A stretch of 64,000 bases of DNA from Clostridiales bacterium (GTDB lineage: Bacteria; Bacillota; Clostridia; Christensenellales; CAG-138): positions 62,001 to 126,000 of the forward strand of contig SFNQ01000001.1 in the NCBI GenBank assembly GCA_004554165.1. The letters run 5' to 3'. The position numbers were made by a program, and so were the translations under genes. Within the stretch, counting starts at the first letter, position 1, and each line of letters begins with the position of its first letter. The notes under the pieces are model-generated. The model had not been told where the DNA came from. It saw only the letters and a list, made by a program, of their open reading frames with translations, and did not search any database. Shown here in pieces: positions 43,335 to 51,468 of the stretch.

Positions 43335-43985
43335 CTACAGGTCCACCCGTGCAAAGCGCCGCTCCGAGAGCAGGCAGGCAAGGAGGCTCCCGGCCGCATA
43401 CAGCCCGGCGCCCAACAGCAGCACGAACAGCCTTGTTCCCCGCGTTGCCGGGTCAAAGGTATCCAGAGAGGCCTTCAGGGCCGGTACGCATTGCACCAGC
43501 AGCTCCGACGCAACGATGTAGACCAGTACCGCAGCCCCGGCGAACAGAAAGGCCCGGCCCACGCGGTAGCCCGTGCGGTAAAACGCGGGGAGAAACAGCA
43601 GGTTGAACAGGGCGTACATTACGAGCACCAGCCCGAAAAAGGCGGCGTTGGCCTCAATGCCCGCAGCGTTGCCGCCCAGAGGATTGATGCGCGCCCCGAC
43701 AATGGCGCAGGGAAGGGATACGAGCACCTGGGCCAGCTGCATCAGAACCACCAGCAGACAGCGCGCGCGGACGATATCGCGCTTGCGCACGGGCAGAAGC
43801 GCGGTAAAGGACAGGTCGTTGTTCTCCCTGCCCTGCAGGAAGACGAAGAATACCGAAAGGCAGGTGTAAATGAAGGCCACATAGTAGGGATACGAGGGGA
43901 TGAGCAGCATCGCGCTGAACAGCAGAAAGAGGAACATGGTCGGGTGTTTGGCCAGCCGCAGCTCCTTATACAGCAGATGCTTCAT
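43335..43985 (-). CDS. ABC-2 type transporter permease
   Basis: This 216-residue protein has six membrane segments and begins MKHLLYKELRLAKHP, the amphipathic start common to ABC-2 permeases. It overlaps the end of the ATPase gene by about 20 bases and abuts the GntR gene. It has no ATPase domain and would pair with the upstream ATPase. The substrate is unknown; YtrA-type systems in Firmicutes often respond to cell-wall-active peptides. Confidence 0.82.
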   Translation of the reverse strand: MKHLLYKELRLAKHPTMFLFLLFSAMLLIPSYPYYVAFIYTCLSVFFVFLQGRENNDLSFTALLPVRKRDIVRARCLLVVLMQLAQVLVSLPCAIVGARINPLGGNAAGIEANAAFFGLVLVMYALFNLLFLPAFYRTGYRVGRAFLFAGAAVLVYIVASELLVQCVPALKASLDTFDPATRGTRLFVLLLGAGLYAAGSLLACLLSERRFARVDL

Positions 43986-44835
43986 GCGAAAAGCCCTCCT
44001 TACTGGTGTGGATCATGATGGATTCCAGGTCCGCAGGCGCGATCTCCAGCCCCGAAAGCAGGGGAAGATCCGCCGCCTCTGCCAGCGCGGTAAAGCCGAA
44101 GGCATGCCGCCGGACGCCCATGAGCCGCGGGAGAAGCTCCGGCGTGAGCTGCGACGCCGCGCCGCGCACGAGACGGTATGCGCCGGTGAAGCTGTCCCTG
44201 TCGCAGCTTGCGGTGATGCGGCCGTCCTGAATATAGGTGATGTAGTCCGCGCACTTTTCAAGATCCGAGGTGATGTGCGTTGAAAAGAGGACGCTGTGCT
44301 CGCCGTCCTCCACGATGCGCTGGAACAGCTCCACCAGCTCGTCCCGGGAGACGGGGTCGAGCCCGCTTGTGGGCTCGTCAAGGATGAGCAGCTTCGCCCG
44401 GTGCGACAGCGCGAGGGCAAGGGAGAACTTGACCTTCATGCCCGCGGAGAGCTGGCGCACACGCTTGTTTTCGTCCAGGTCAAAACGGCCGCAGAGCTCC
44501 CGGTAGACGGCGCCATCCCAGTCCGGGTAGAAACGCCGCGTCACCGAAGCAATGTCCGAAAGGCGCGCGCGGGGATAATAGTCTGCGCCGCCGAAGGAAA
44601 CGCCGATGCGCTGCTTGCAGGCGAACTCTTCCTTCCGAAAGTCCATTCCGTCGATCCAGACCTGGCCCGCGTCCGCGCTGACAAGGCCCAGCATCGACTT
44701 GAGCGTGGTGGTCTTGCCCGCGCCGTTTCTGCCGATGAAGCCCATAATGTAGCCCGCTTCCAGCGTAAAGGACGCGTTCTCCAGCGCAAAGCCTTCGTAC
44801 CGCTTGCTGAGGCCTCTGACCGTGAGCAACGCCAT
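43966..44835 (-). CDS. ABC transporter ATP-binding protein
   Basis: This 289-residue ATPase has Walker A GRNGAGKTTT, a Q-loop, the signature LSAGM, Walker B LLILDEPTSGLD and the H-loop STHITSD. A C-terminal extension of about 80 residues is typical of exporters of the YtrB/BcrA type. The signature is LSAGM rather than LSGGQ, a common variant in this group. AAGGGGGG precedes the ATG. It is the first gene of the operon with the permease and GntR genes. Confidence 0.93.
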   Translation of the reverse strand: MALLTVRGLSKRYEGFALENASFTLEAGYIMGFIGRNGAGKTTTLKSMLGLVSADAGQVWIDGMDFRKEEFACKQRIGVSFGGADYYPRARLSDIASVTRRFYPDWDGAVYRELCGRFDLDENKRVRQLSAGMKVKFSLALALSHRAKLLILDEPTSGLDPVSRDELVELFQRIVEDGEHSVLFSTHITSDLEKCADYITYIQDGRITASCDRDSFTGAYRLVRGAASQLTPELLPRLMGVRRHAFGFTALAEAADLPLLSGLEIAPADLESIMIHTSKEGFSHEASAV

Positions 44836-44855
44836 AGAAAACCCCCCTTATTTGA

Positions 44856-44870
44856 GTATATCGTATATAC
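44856..44870. promoter_or_regulatory. Probable GntR operator GTATA-N5-TATAC
   Basis: This perfect inverted repeat overlaps the likely -10 region (TATACT on the minus strand) of the ABC operon. The arrangement fits autorepression by the GntR protein. Confidence 0.6.
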
Positions 44871-45016
44871 ACAATATAACACTCCGGCCCTGCGCTGTCA
44901 AGGGGCATGGCGGCTGGCGCCCTCAACGGCGCGTCCGCACCATTAGAAAAAAGCCTTCACGCCGCAGGGGGGGGCGGCCGACCTGCGTCCCGGCGCGCCC
45001 GGTCTGCCTGCGCCGC

Positions 45017-45556
45017 TCATTCATAAAAGGTAACGACCTCCTCAAAGGGCTTGCGCTTTTTTGTGCGCAGGGAATCGTCTGCCGCGTAGCCCAGCGCCAG
45101 CACAAGGCGCACCCGGCGGTTCCTGTCAAAGCCCATGACCTGGCGGATGTCCTTTTCGCTGAGCCAGCCGATGATGCAGGTGGACAGACCCTGGGCTGTA
45201 GCCGCGAGGCAGAACTGGGCCGTGGCAATGCCGATGTCGATGCTGGCAAAATCCTGGCTTTTGACGTGCTCCAGCACGCGGGGCAGCAGCTTCGCCTGCT
45301 CCTCGGTGACGACCACGAGCACCGGGCAGCTGCTGGCAAAGCCGTTCATGCCGAGACCCTGAACGGTCCGGCTCAGCGCAGCCACCCGCGCCTTGTCCGT
45401 GACCGCATGAAAATGCCAGGGCTGGCTGTTGCATGCGGAGGGGGCGATGCAGGCGGCCTTCAGGCAGTTTTCCAGCTTTTCCCGCTCCACGGGGCGGTCC
45501 GGGTCGTAATTGCGGCAGCTTTCGCGCTGCGCGATCAGTGCAAAATAGTCCATCAT
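45017..45556 (-). CDS. Nitroreductase family protein
   Basis: This 179-residue FMN-dependent reductase has the N-terminal ESCRNYDPDRPV (family R-x-Y/F-x), APSACNSQPWHF binding FMN, and a late GIGTAQ-like segment GIATAQFCLAATAQGL. It is shorter than nitroreductases that act as dimers of about 200 residues, but within range. The start overlaps the stop of the HD gene in ATGA. In Clostridia such proteins reduce flavin-linked or nitro substrates; the natural one is unknown. Confidence 0.88.
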   Translation of the reverse strand: MMDYFALIAQRESCRNYDPDRPVEREKLENCLKAACIAPSACNSQPWHFHAVTDKARVAALSRTVQGLGMNGFASSCPVLVVVTEEQAKLLPRVLEHVKSQDFASIDIGIATAQFCLAATAQGLSTCIIGWLSEKDIRQVMGFDRNRRVRLVLALGYAADDSLRTKKRKPFEEVVTFYE

Positions 45557-46122
45557 GAAGAAACTCCTCCTGCAATTTTTTCGTCGGTCTGCCGGCGCAG
45601 CAGTGCGCGCAGCGCCGCAAGATAGGGAAACTCCGCCGCGTTCTCCGTGGCGTAGGTGCGGTTAAGCTCGTATTCGACGGGCGTCCAGGTGGCAAGGTCG
45701 CTCTCGTTGTGCTGGAGCACGGCTTCCAGCTTGTCCAGCGCCCGGCAGAAGCGCGCTTCCGGCGTTTCCTGCGCGTCCCATTCGGCAAACAGCGCGCAGA
45801 GCATGTTCCGCTGCGGCCCGGGCAGCAGGGAAAGCAGCGCCGCAACGGCCCCTTCCTCCCTGCGTTCGTCCGCGACGGTTTTCAAAAAGGAGGGAATGTC
45901 GCCCGTGACCGCCTCGCCGAGATCGTGGACGATGCACATGCGCAGTACGTGGTCCATATCCAGCTCCGGCAGCTCCGGCCCCAGCAGCAGCGCCATCAGC
46001 GAGAGCCGCCAGCAGTGCCCGGCCACGGCCTCGTGCGTACCGCCGGCGGTATAGCAGTGGCGGGTAACGGTTTTCAGCCGTTCGGCCACATGCAGAAAAT
46101 CCAGAAATTCCTGCTGCGTCAT
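45553..46122 (-). CDS. HD-domain hydrolase (YfbR/HDDC2-like)
   Basis: This 189-residue HD phosphohydrolase carries the metal motif residues in EAVAGHCWRLSLMALLL (His) and CIVHDLGEAVTGDIP (His-Asp). This arrangement is that of YfbR-like 5'-deoxynucleotidases and HDDC2. It probably hydrolyses a nucleotide monophosphate. GGGAGGATTT lies ahead of the ATG at 46122; the ATG five codons earlier has no such site. It overlaps the fRMsr gene by four bases and the nitroreductase gene by four. Confidence 0.85.
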   Translation of the reverse strand: MTQQEFLDFLHVAERLKTVTRHCYTAGGTHEAVAGHCWRLSLMALLLGPELPELDMDHVLRMCIVHDLGEAVTGDIPSFLKTVADERREEGAVAALLSLLPGPQRNMLCALFAEWDAQETPEARFCRALDKLEAVLQHNESDLATWTPVEYELNRTYATENAAEFPYLAALRALLRRQTDEKIAGGVSS

Positions 46123-46619
46123 GGCAAATCCTCCCATGGCTCAAACAGCGGCCCGGCCGGCGGTATCCCGCAAAGCAGCCTGCGCTGAACCAGAACTGCC
46201 GCCTGCTCCGCGCAGCGCGCATCCGCTTCGGTAAAGCGGCCCCTGATTGGACTGTCCAGATCCAGCACGCCAAAGGGGGCGCCGCCGGGCATGCGCAGCG
46301 GCACCACAAGCTCGGAAGCCGAGGCGCTGTCGCAGGCGATGTGGCCGGGGAAGGCATGCACGTCGGGAACCAGCAGCGTCTCGTTTTTCAAAAGTGCGGT
46401 TCCGCACACGCCGCGTCCCGGCGCGATGCGCGTGCAGGCCGGCCTGCCCTGAAAGGGACCCAGCACCAGCGCGCCGTCCCGCAGCAGATAGAAGCCCGCC
46501 CAGCTGACTTCTGCAAGCTCCGTGTAGAGAAAGGACGCGGCGTTTGCAAGCGTGGCCAGAGGATCCGCCTCGCCGGAGAGCAGCGCTTCCATTTTCCGTA
46601 TGAAATCGTGAACTTCCAT
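46119..46619 (-). CDS. msrC: Free methionine-(R)-sulfoxide reductase (GAF domain)
   Basis: This 166-residue single GAF domain has the fRMsr signature: LGPFQGRPACTRI, GRGVCGTA, FPGHIACD and SELVVPL. The three cysteines of the catalytic relay are all present. It reduces free methionine-R-sulfoxide. The ATG at 46619 begins seven bases after a TATACT -10 box, so the transcript probably has no leader. Family alignment supports this start, since MEVHDFIRKMEALL matches the usual N-terminus. It heads an operon with the HD hydrolase and nitroreductase genes. Confidence 0.9.
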   Translation of the reverse strand: MEVHDFIRKMEALLSGEADPLATLANAASFLYTELAEVSWAGFYLLRDGALVLGPFQGRPACTRIAPGRGVCGTALLKNETLLVPDVHAFPGHIACDSASASELVVPLRMPGGAPFGVLDLDSPIRGRFTEADARCAEQAAVLVQRRLLCGIPPAGPLFEPWEDLP

Positions 46620-46626
46620 AAACAAT

Positions 46627-46656
46627 AGTATAGCATACCTGTGTCTCTGCTTTACA
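46627..46656 (-). promoter_or_regulatory. Promoter of the fRMsr operon (probably leaderless)
   Basis: On the minus strand TGTAAA (46656-46651) and TATACT (46632-46627) are 18 bases apart, with TGC before the -10 box. The start codon follows only seven bases after the -10 box. Confidence 0.6.
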
Positions 46657-46679
46657 GCGCGATTTTGGCGTGATACAGT
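46651..46679 (+). promoter_or_regulatory. Promoter for the YtvI-like gene
   Basis: TTTACA (46651-46656) and TACAGT (46674-46679) are 17 bases apart, with TGA before the -10 box. Its -35 hexamer is the same six base pairs as the -35 of the divergent promoter. Confidence 0.55.
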
Positions 46680-46700
46680 ATTTTCCAAGGGGGAAGCGCT

Positions 46701-47915
46701 ATGGAGCTGCAAAAAAAGAAGGACTTTCTGATTCGACTGCTGTATGCGGCGGTCATTCTGGCCATCGCAATCTATATCTGCCGCAGAGCGGTGATCGTGC
46801 TGCTGCCCTTTGTGATCGCGCTGCTGGTTTCGCTGATTCTGCGGCCCGTAGTGCGCTTTCTGCATGAAAAATGCCGCGTGCAGAAGACCATCGCCTCGGT
46901 GTGCATCGTGCTGCTGTTCTATGGCGCGGTGGGCGTGCTGGTGGTTCTGCTGAGCATCCGGCTTGTCACGGGGGTACGGGATCTCGTGCTCCAGCTCCCC
47001 GCCTTCTACAACACGCGCATTGAGCCGCTGCTGAGCGGCTTCGCCGCATGGGTCCAGCAGTTCGCTACGCGCTTTGATCCGGCGGCCGCCACAATTCTGG
47101 GCGACATGCTCAAGGGCGCGGGCAGTTCCATTGAATCCGCCATCACCAGCTTTTCCATGAGCGCGCTCAGGACCATCAGCGGCTATGCCATCTCCGCGCC
47201 CGGTATCCTCATTGACATTCTCATTACCATCATTGCGACGGTATTTATTACGATGGATTACCCGCTGCTCAAGCGCTTCCTGCTCTGTCAGCTTTCGGAG
47301 AAGAACCGCCTGTTTGTCCACAATATCCGCGTTCATCTGGGGCGGACGCTGGGCAGATATGTCCGTTCCTATGCGCTGATTCTCCTCATCACCTTTGCGG
47401 AGCTGGCGCTGGGACTTACCATCATCGGCATCCGGGGCGCGCCGGTGATTGCGCTTTTGATCGCCTGCTTTGATATTCTGCCCGTGGTGGGCAGCGGTAC
47501 GGTGCTGATCCCCTGGGCCATTCTGGCGGCGGTGGGCGGAGACTACCGCATTGCCGCCAGCGTGGGCGTGCTGTATATCATAGTTACGGTGATCCGCAAC
47601 ATTATTGAGCCGAAGATTATCGGCGATCATGTGGGGCTGCACCCCATCGCCACGCTGGTGTCCATGGTCGTGGGCGTCTATGTGTTCGGCGGCATTGGCC
47701 TGCTGGGGCTGCCGGTGACTCTGGCGCTGTGCAAGAGCCTGAACGACGCGGGCGTGATCCACATATTCCGCGATCCGCCGCCGGAGGAAAGCGCCGAAGA
47801 AGCGCCGGGCAAAAAGAGGACGAGGGGTCTGTTCAAAAGACGCGCGCCGGAAGCGCAGGAGGCTGCGGCGCAGGAGCGTTCCGCGCCGGAGAAGGGCGCG
47901 GACAGGCCCCGGTAG
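46701..47915 (+). CDS. AI-2E family transporter (YtvI-like)
   Basis: This 404-residue integral membrane protein of the AI-2 exporter fold has eight membrane segments. TFAELALGLTIIG and the helix pair around DILPVVGSGTVLIPWAI are typical, as is the EPKIIGDHVGLHP motif. In spore-forming Firmicutes the closest group is YtvI, which is produced during sporulation. The C-terminus (about 355-404) is a charged, alanine/glutamate-rich tail that is probably disordered. AAGGGGGAAG precedes the ATG. Cargo is unknown. Confidence 0.86.
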   Translation: MELQKKKDFLIRLLYAAVILAIAIYICRRAVIVLLPFVIALLVSLILRPVVRFLHEKCRVQKTIASVCIVLLFYGAVGVLVVLLSIRLVTGVRDLVLQLPAFYNTRIEPLLSGFAAWVQQFATRFDPAAATILGDMLKGAGSSIESAITSFSMSALRTISGYAISAPGILIDILITIIATVFITMDYPLLKRFLLCQLSEKNRLFVHNIRVHLGRTLGRYVRSYALILLITFAELALGLTIIGIRGAPVIALLIACFDILPVVGSGTVLIPWAILAAVGGDYRIAASVGVLYIIVTVIRNIIEPKIIGDHVGLHPIATLVSMVVGVYVFGGIGLLGLPVTLALCKSLNDAGVIHIFRDPPPEESAEEAPGKKRTRGLFKRRAPEAQEAAAQERSAPEKGADRPR

Positions 47916-48008
47916 GCGTGGCGTTTGCCCACGCACAGCATCGGGAGACCGCGCAAAGCCGTGCAAGGGCCTGCGCAGGCTGTCTCCCATCGGAAGGAAG
48001 AAGAACGT

Positions 48009-48635
48009 ATGCAGAAAAACATCCGGCGCACGCTGGTGATCATCGTCATGGCGGCGCTGCTGATTGCCCTCGGTATTTTTGAGTTTACGGCTCCCCGCGC
48101 CCGCGACGCGCTGCTGCTCTGCTTTTCCGCCGCGCTGGCGCTGCACCTGCTGCTCAACCGGCGCACGCTGCTGCGCTCTCCGGCGCGGCGGGTAACGGAG
48201 GAGCCCAATGCGCGGGGCGACGCGGCGGCCATTGTCAAGCTCCTGCTGATGCCGGCGTTTACGGTGCTGCTCGTGAGCGGGCTGCTCTCGTCGGAGCTGC
48301 TGCCCTTTCTCCGGCTTGAGGCGGCTTTCCTGCCGCTGCTCCACCGCATCGCCTACCTTGTCTTTGCGCTGCTCTCGCTGCTGCACCTTATCCTCAACCG
48401 GGGGTTTTTAAAGAAGGCATGGCGCAGCTTTATCCGCAGGCGGCCGCTGCTGCCGCTGCTGGCGCTGCTGCTCAGCGCGGCGCTCATCGCGGGCGCGGCG
48501 CTGCTGGGCGCGTCCGCAGGCAGGTCCGCCGCGCCCGCCGCGCTGCCCGGAGGGACGCTGCCCTTTCTGCGTACCGCGGCCCCGGAGGGCGAGGTGGAGG
48601 ATCCCCGCCTGCCCTTTGCGCCGCCCCTGCCCTGA
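48009..48635 (+). CDS. Membrane protein, DUF4405-like
   Basis: This 208-residue protein has about five membrane segments. Two repeated segments each end in LHLxLNRxxL (about 45-55 and 117-127), a pattern of heme-binding-like four-helix membrane domains such as DUF4405. The C-terminal 40 residues are outside and proline-rich. GGAAGGAAG precedes the ATG at 48009. It follows the YtvI-like gene by about 90 bases and ends at a terminator. Confidence 0.66.
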   Translation: MQKNIRRTLVIIVMAALLIALGIFEFTAPRARDALLLCFSAALALHLLLNRRTLLRSPARRVTEEPNARGDAAAIVKLLLMPAFTVLLVSGLLSSELLPFLRLEAAFLPLLHRIAYLVFALLSLLHLILNRGFLKKAWRSFIRRRPLLPLLALLLSAALIAGAALLGASAGRSAAPAALPGGTLPFLRTAAPEGEVEDPRLPFAPPLP

Positions 48636-48668
48636 CTCCGCGCCCCCTGCACGCGGTTTGCCTCTTTT

Positions 48669-48710
48669 CCCGTCCGCCGGAAAATTCTCTGTACCGGGAC
48701 GGGTTTTTTG
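48669..48710 (+). terminator. Intrinsic terminator
   Basis: CCCGTC (48669-48674) with CCGG (48677-48680) pairs with CCGG-GACGGG (48694-48703). TTTTTTG follows directly. It closes the YtvI-like/DUF4405-like unit and overlaps the next promoter. Confidence 0.75.
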
Positions 48711-48719
48711 CGGTATACT
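48690..48719 (+). promoter_or_regulatory. Candidate promoter inside the terminator
   Basis: TGTACC (48690-48695) and TATACT (48714-48719) are 18 bases apart, about 85 bases ahead of the next ATG. The -35 box lies inside the terminator hairpin. Confidence 0.4.
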
Positions 48720-48802
48720 GTAACCGATCCGCAGGCCCGGGGTTTCATGCGCCCAATCGGGACGGGCCTCGCTGCCATCATTCCAGGGAAAGGACTTTTT
48801 TT

Positions 48803-49546
48803 ATGAAGCGCGGTTCCAACGCAAGGCGCAAACTCCCCATCCGGCTGATTCTTGGCTGGTTCCTGTTCATTACGCTGCTGCTCTCGATTGGCTTTTCCGC
48901 TGTCATGGCGGGCATCACGCCCGTTTCCTCGGAGACGATGGAGGAGGGACAGCGCCTGCGCAGCGACTATATTCTGATGCTGGTGCAGTGCCTGCTGGGG
49001 CTTGTGGTCATGTTCCTGCCGGCGCTGCTGGAGCGCAAGCTGCGCATCAGCATCCCAAACTACATGTGCGTGATGTACTTCATGTTCCTCTACTGCGCGA
49101 TCTATCTGGGCGAGGTACACAGCTTTTACTATCTGATCCCGCAGTGGGATACCTTCCTGCACGGGTTTTCCGCCATGATGCTGGGTACGCTGGGCTTTTC
49201 TCTCGTGTCCATCCTGAACGATTCGGAGCGGACGCACATGCGTCTGAGCCCGCTGTTTGTGGGCATGTTCGCGTTCTGCTTTGCTGTGACGGTGGGCGTT
49301 GTGTGGGAATTTTATGAGTTTGGCTTTGACGGGCTGCTGGGCATGAACATGCAGAAATTCCGCCTGGAAAACGGCGTGCAGCTCGTGGGCCGCGAGGCGC
49401 TGGCGGACACCATGGAGGACCTGATCACCGACGCCGCGGGCGCGCTCATCGTGGCCGTCGCGGGCGCGCTTTCCATCAGCAGAAGGCGCGCGCGGGCGGA
49501 GAAGCAGGCCCCTGCGCCGGAGGAAGGGCAGGGAGCGGAGGCATGA
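48803..49546 (+). CDS. Integral membrane protein (DUF2238-like)
   Basis: This 247-residue protein has a basic N-terminus, about six membrane segments and a charged tail. The core reads HSFYYLIPQWDTFLHGFSAMM and VTVGVVWEFYEFGFD, a pattern known from the DUF2238 group, where histidine and aspartate lie in membrane helices. No reaction is known. GGGAAAGGAC precedes the ATG at 48803. Its stop overlaps the FabG-like gene start in ATGA. Confidence 0.68.
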   Translation: MKRGSNARRKLPIRLILGWFLFITLLLSIGFSAVMAGITPVSSETMEEGQRLRSDYILMLVQCLLGLVVMFLPALLERKLRISIPNYMCVMYFMFLYCAIYLGEVHSFYYLIPQWDTFLHGFSAMMLGTLGFSLVSILNDSERTHMRLSPLFVGMFAFCFAVTVGVVWEFYEFGFDGLLGMNMQKFRLENGVQLVGREALADTMEDLITDAAGALIVAVAGALSISRRRARAEKQAPAPEEGQGAEA

Positions 49547-50283
49547 AGCGCACCGTGCTGGTGACCGGCTCCTCCCGCGGCATCGGGCGCGCGATCGCGC
49601 TGCGTTTTGCCCGCGCCGGCCACCGGGTGGTACTGCATTGCCGGGAGAACCGCGAAGGGATCGACGCGCTTGCCGCCGCGCTGCATGCGGAGGGCCTGTC
49701 CGCCATGGCCGTGCAGGGCGACGTGAGCTCCGAGGCGGAGGTTTGCCGCATGATGGAGGAGATTCGCGGGTATTACGGGCCGGTGGAGGTGCTGGTAAAC
49801 AATGCGGGCGTTGCGCTGCCGCAGCAGCTTTTGACCGACTGCACCGCGGAGCAGATCGGCCGCGTGCTGGACGTGGACGCAAAGGGCGCGCTGCTCTGCG
49901 CCCGCGCGGCGATTCCGGACATGGTGCGGAAAAAGCGGGGCAGCATCGTCAATATTTCCTCCTATTTCGGCGTGACCGGCGGCTCCTGCGAGGTGCCCTA
50001 CTCCGCAGCAAAGGCGGCGTTGACGGGCATGACGCGCGCCCTCGCCAAGGAGCTGGGCCCCTCCGGCATCCGCGTCAACTGCGTCGCGCCGGGCTTTGTC
50101 CCCACCGAGATGAACGCGGCCTTTGACGAGGCGGCGCGGGAGGCCATCCGGCAGGAGATCCCGCTGGGGACGCTGGGCGCGCCGGAGGATATCGCGGAGG
50201 CGGTGTATTTCCTCGCGCTGGACGACACAGCGCGCTTTATTACCGGGCAGGTGCTCTGCGTGGACGGGGGCAGCGGGCTGTAG
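49543..50283 (+). CDS. SDR family oxidoreductase (FabG-like)
   Basis: This 246-residue short-chain dehydrogenase has the dinucleotide motif TGSSRGIGRA, NNAG (as VNNAGVA), the catalytic Ser in NISSYFG, YSAAK (Tyr, Lys) and the APGFVPTEM C-terminal segment. It is the classical length for 3-oxoacyl-ACP reductase. With no other fatty-acid genes adjacent, the exact substrate is open. It is coupled to the membrane protein gene by a four-base overlap and closed by a terminator. Confidence 0.9.
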   Translation: MKRTVLVTGSSRGIGRAIALRFARAGHRVVLHCRENREGIDALAAALHAEGLSAMAVQGDVSSEAEVCRMMEEIRGYYGPVEVLVNNAGVALPQQLLTDCTAEQIGRVLDVDAKGALLCARAAIPDMVRKKRGSIVNISSYFGVTGGSCEVPYSAAKAALTGMTRALAKELGPSGIRVNCVAPGFVPTEMNAAFDEAAREAIRQEIPLGTLGAPEDIAEAVYFLALDDTARFITGQVLCVDGGSGL

Positions 50284-50326
50284 GAGGCTCCGCCTGCCAG
50301 GAGAAAAATGAGGCGGGAAAAATTCT

Positions 50327-50363
50327 CCGGCGGCGGGCGGAAAGCCAGTACCGCCGGTTTTTG
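50327..50363 (+). terminator. Intrinsic terminator after the fabG-like gene
   Basis: CCGGCGG (50327-50333) pairs with CCGCCGG (50351-50357), and TTTTTG follows. It sits 44 bases after the stop. Confidence 0.72.
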
Positions 50364-50623
50364 CTGTGAACCTCACGCCGGGGCCTGACGGGGACGGCCC
50401 ACAGGGCGGTTCGGCCCTGCGCCTGCCCTTTCACAGCCCGCGCAGACCTTTTTTCGTTTCAAAATTTCTGCTGTTTTCGCTGAAAAACGGAGCGCGGCAC
50501 AAACGCAGGGACAAAGGGTGAAATTCCCATGCAAAAGCAGGAGAATGCGGGCCAAACTAATCCTGCAACGGGCGGGAAAAACCCCGCTCCGCGCAATTGG
50601 TCGAAGGGAAAGGAGTTACACTG
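50364..50623. other. Intergenic stretch ahead of the small-protein genes
   Basis: No gene is supported. It has AT-richer patches near 50450-50480 that could contain a promoter, but I see no paired boxes of good quality. Confidence 0.4.
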
Positions 50624-50737
50624 ATGTCTTACAACAACGAGAATCAGCAGGGTCAGCAGCAGAAGCAGCAGCAGAACCAGAAGAACAAGCAGCAGCAGAA
50701 GCAGCAGAACCAGAACAACAACCAGTACCAGTTCTGA
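50624..50737 (+). CDS. Tiny glutamine/asparagine/lysine-rich protein
   Basis: A 37-residue protein made almost entirely of Gln, Asn and Lys, with MSYNNENQQGQ at the front and NNNQYQF at the end. AAAGGAG lies ahead of the ATG in good spacing, so it is a real translated gene. Codons are almost only CAG, AAC and AAG. Composition resembles gamma-type small acid-soluble spore proteins and prion-like low-complexity tails, but length and repeats differ from both. A 49-codon gene follows after 13 bases. Confidence 0.68.
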   Translation: MSYNNENQQGQQQKQQQNQKNKQQQKQQNQNNNQYQF

Positions 50738-50750
50738 CGGGTAACGCGAA

Positions 50751-50900
50751 ATGAGAAAGCGCAACCCGGCCCGCGTAGCGGACATCGTCGCCACCATGCG
50801 CGAGCAGAACCGCGGGGATATCCCCACGGACGTGCTCGGAAGCTATACGGGGCAATCCTGCGATGGCGACAGGCCCGTGCAGGACGCGGACGACCTCTGA
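50751..50900 (+). CDS. Small acidic-tailed protein, 49 residues
   Basis: A 49-residue protein with a basic start (MRKRNPARVADIV) and the tail DVLGSYTGQSCDG then PVQDADDL. SYTG plus a QDADDL ending is a pattern I associate with small proteins of spore-forming Clostridia, but I cannot give a family name. No strong ribosome site is present. It probably depends on translation of the Gln/Asn-rich gene 13 bases upstream. Confidence 0.55.
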   Translation: MRKRNPARVADIVATMREQNRGDIPTDVLGSYTGQSCDGDRPVQDADDL

Positions 50901-51468
50901 GCAAACCGTCCTTCCGGCGGGAAACCGTGGGCAACCGGAGGGCGGCGCGCGCAATCAAAAAGCCGCCTGGCGGCGGCCGCGCCATTGCGGCGGACAGGCC
51001 CTGCAACCCCTGCTGCAGACGGGGACGCAGGGCCTTTCTTCTGCTCTCGCAGCCTGCACCCCCCTCCCGGCGCATTTTCGCAGAGGGGGAAGACCCTTCC
51101 GGGCAGGGAACCCGGCCCGCCGCAGTTTGCGCAAGGGGCCGGCGCCATTCATACCCCTGTCCCTCCAGGAACACCTGATACCGAAACAGAAGCCCTGCGG
51201 CAATTGCATTGGTGATTTTGTCATAAATCAACCGTACAGGCGCTGCCGCGGATCGGGCGCGCCCGGAACGCTCCCGAAAAAGGTCGGAACGGATGGAAAC
51301 GGCCGCCCCCGCATAGGATAGACCGAAAGGATGGCGAAGCGTGCCGCAGACGGCCTTTTTCCCGGCAAACCGCGCCCGGACGGGGAAAGCGCCCGGTTTT
51401 TCTTGCAATCGGGGGGCAAAGAACGTATACTTAAAGGTAAATTTTATGCTTGCATCGGAGGCGGGAGC
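50901..51468. other. Intergenic stretch before trxB
   Basis: Besides the terminator at 50996-51040 I see no gene in 568 bases. The frames over 51061-51420 lack ribosome sites and coherent content. GTATACTTAAAGG at 51425-51437, just ahead of trxB, includes TATACT and may be its -10 box, although no matching -35 is clear. Confidence 0.45.
50996..51040 (+). terminator. Intrinsic terminator after the small-protein pair
   Basis: AGGCCCTGC (50996-51004) pairs with GCAGGGCCT (51027-51035), with an inner CCCC/GGGG stem, and TTTCTTC follows. It ends the unit that contains the two tiny genes. Confidence 0.68.

Noticed and set aside
46119..48386. A 755-residue minus-strand frame
   Set aside because: Only its last 166 codons are the fRMsr gene; the rest is antisense to the YtvI-like and DUF4405-like genes.
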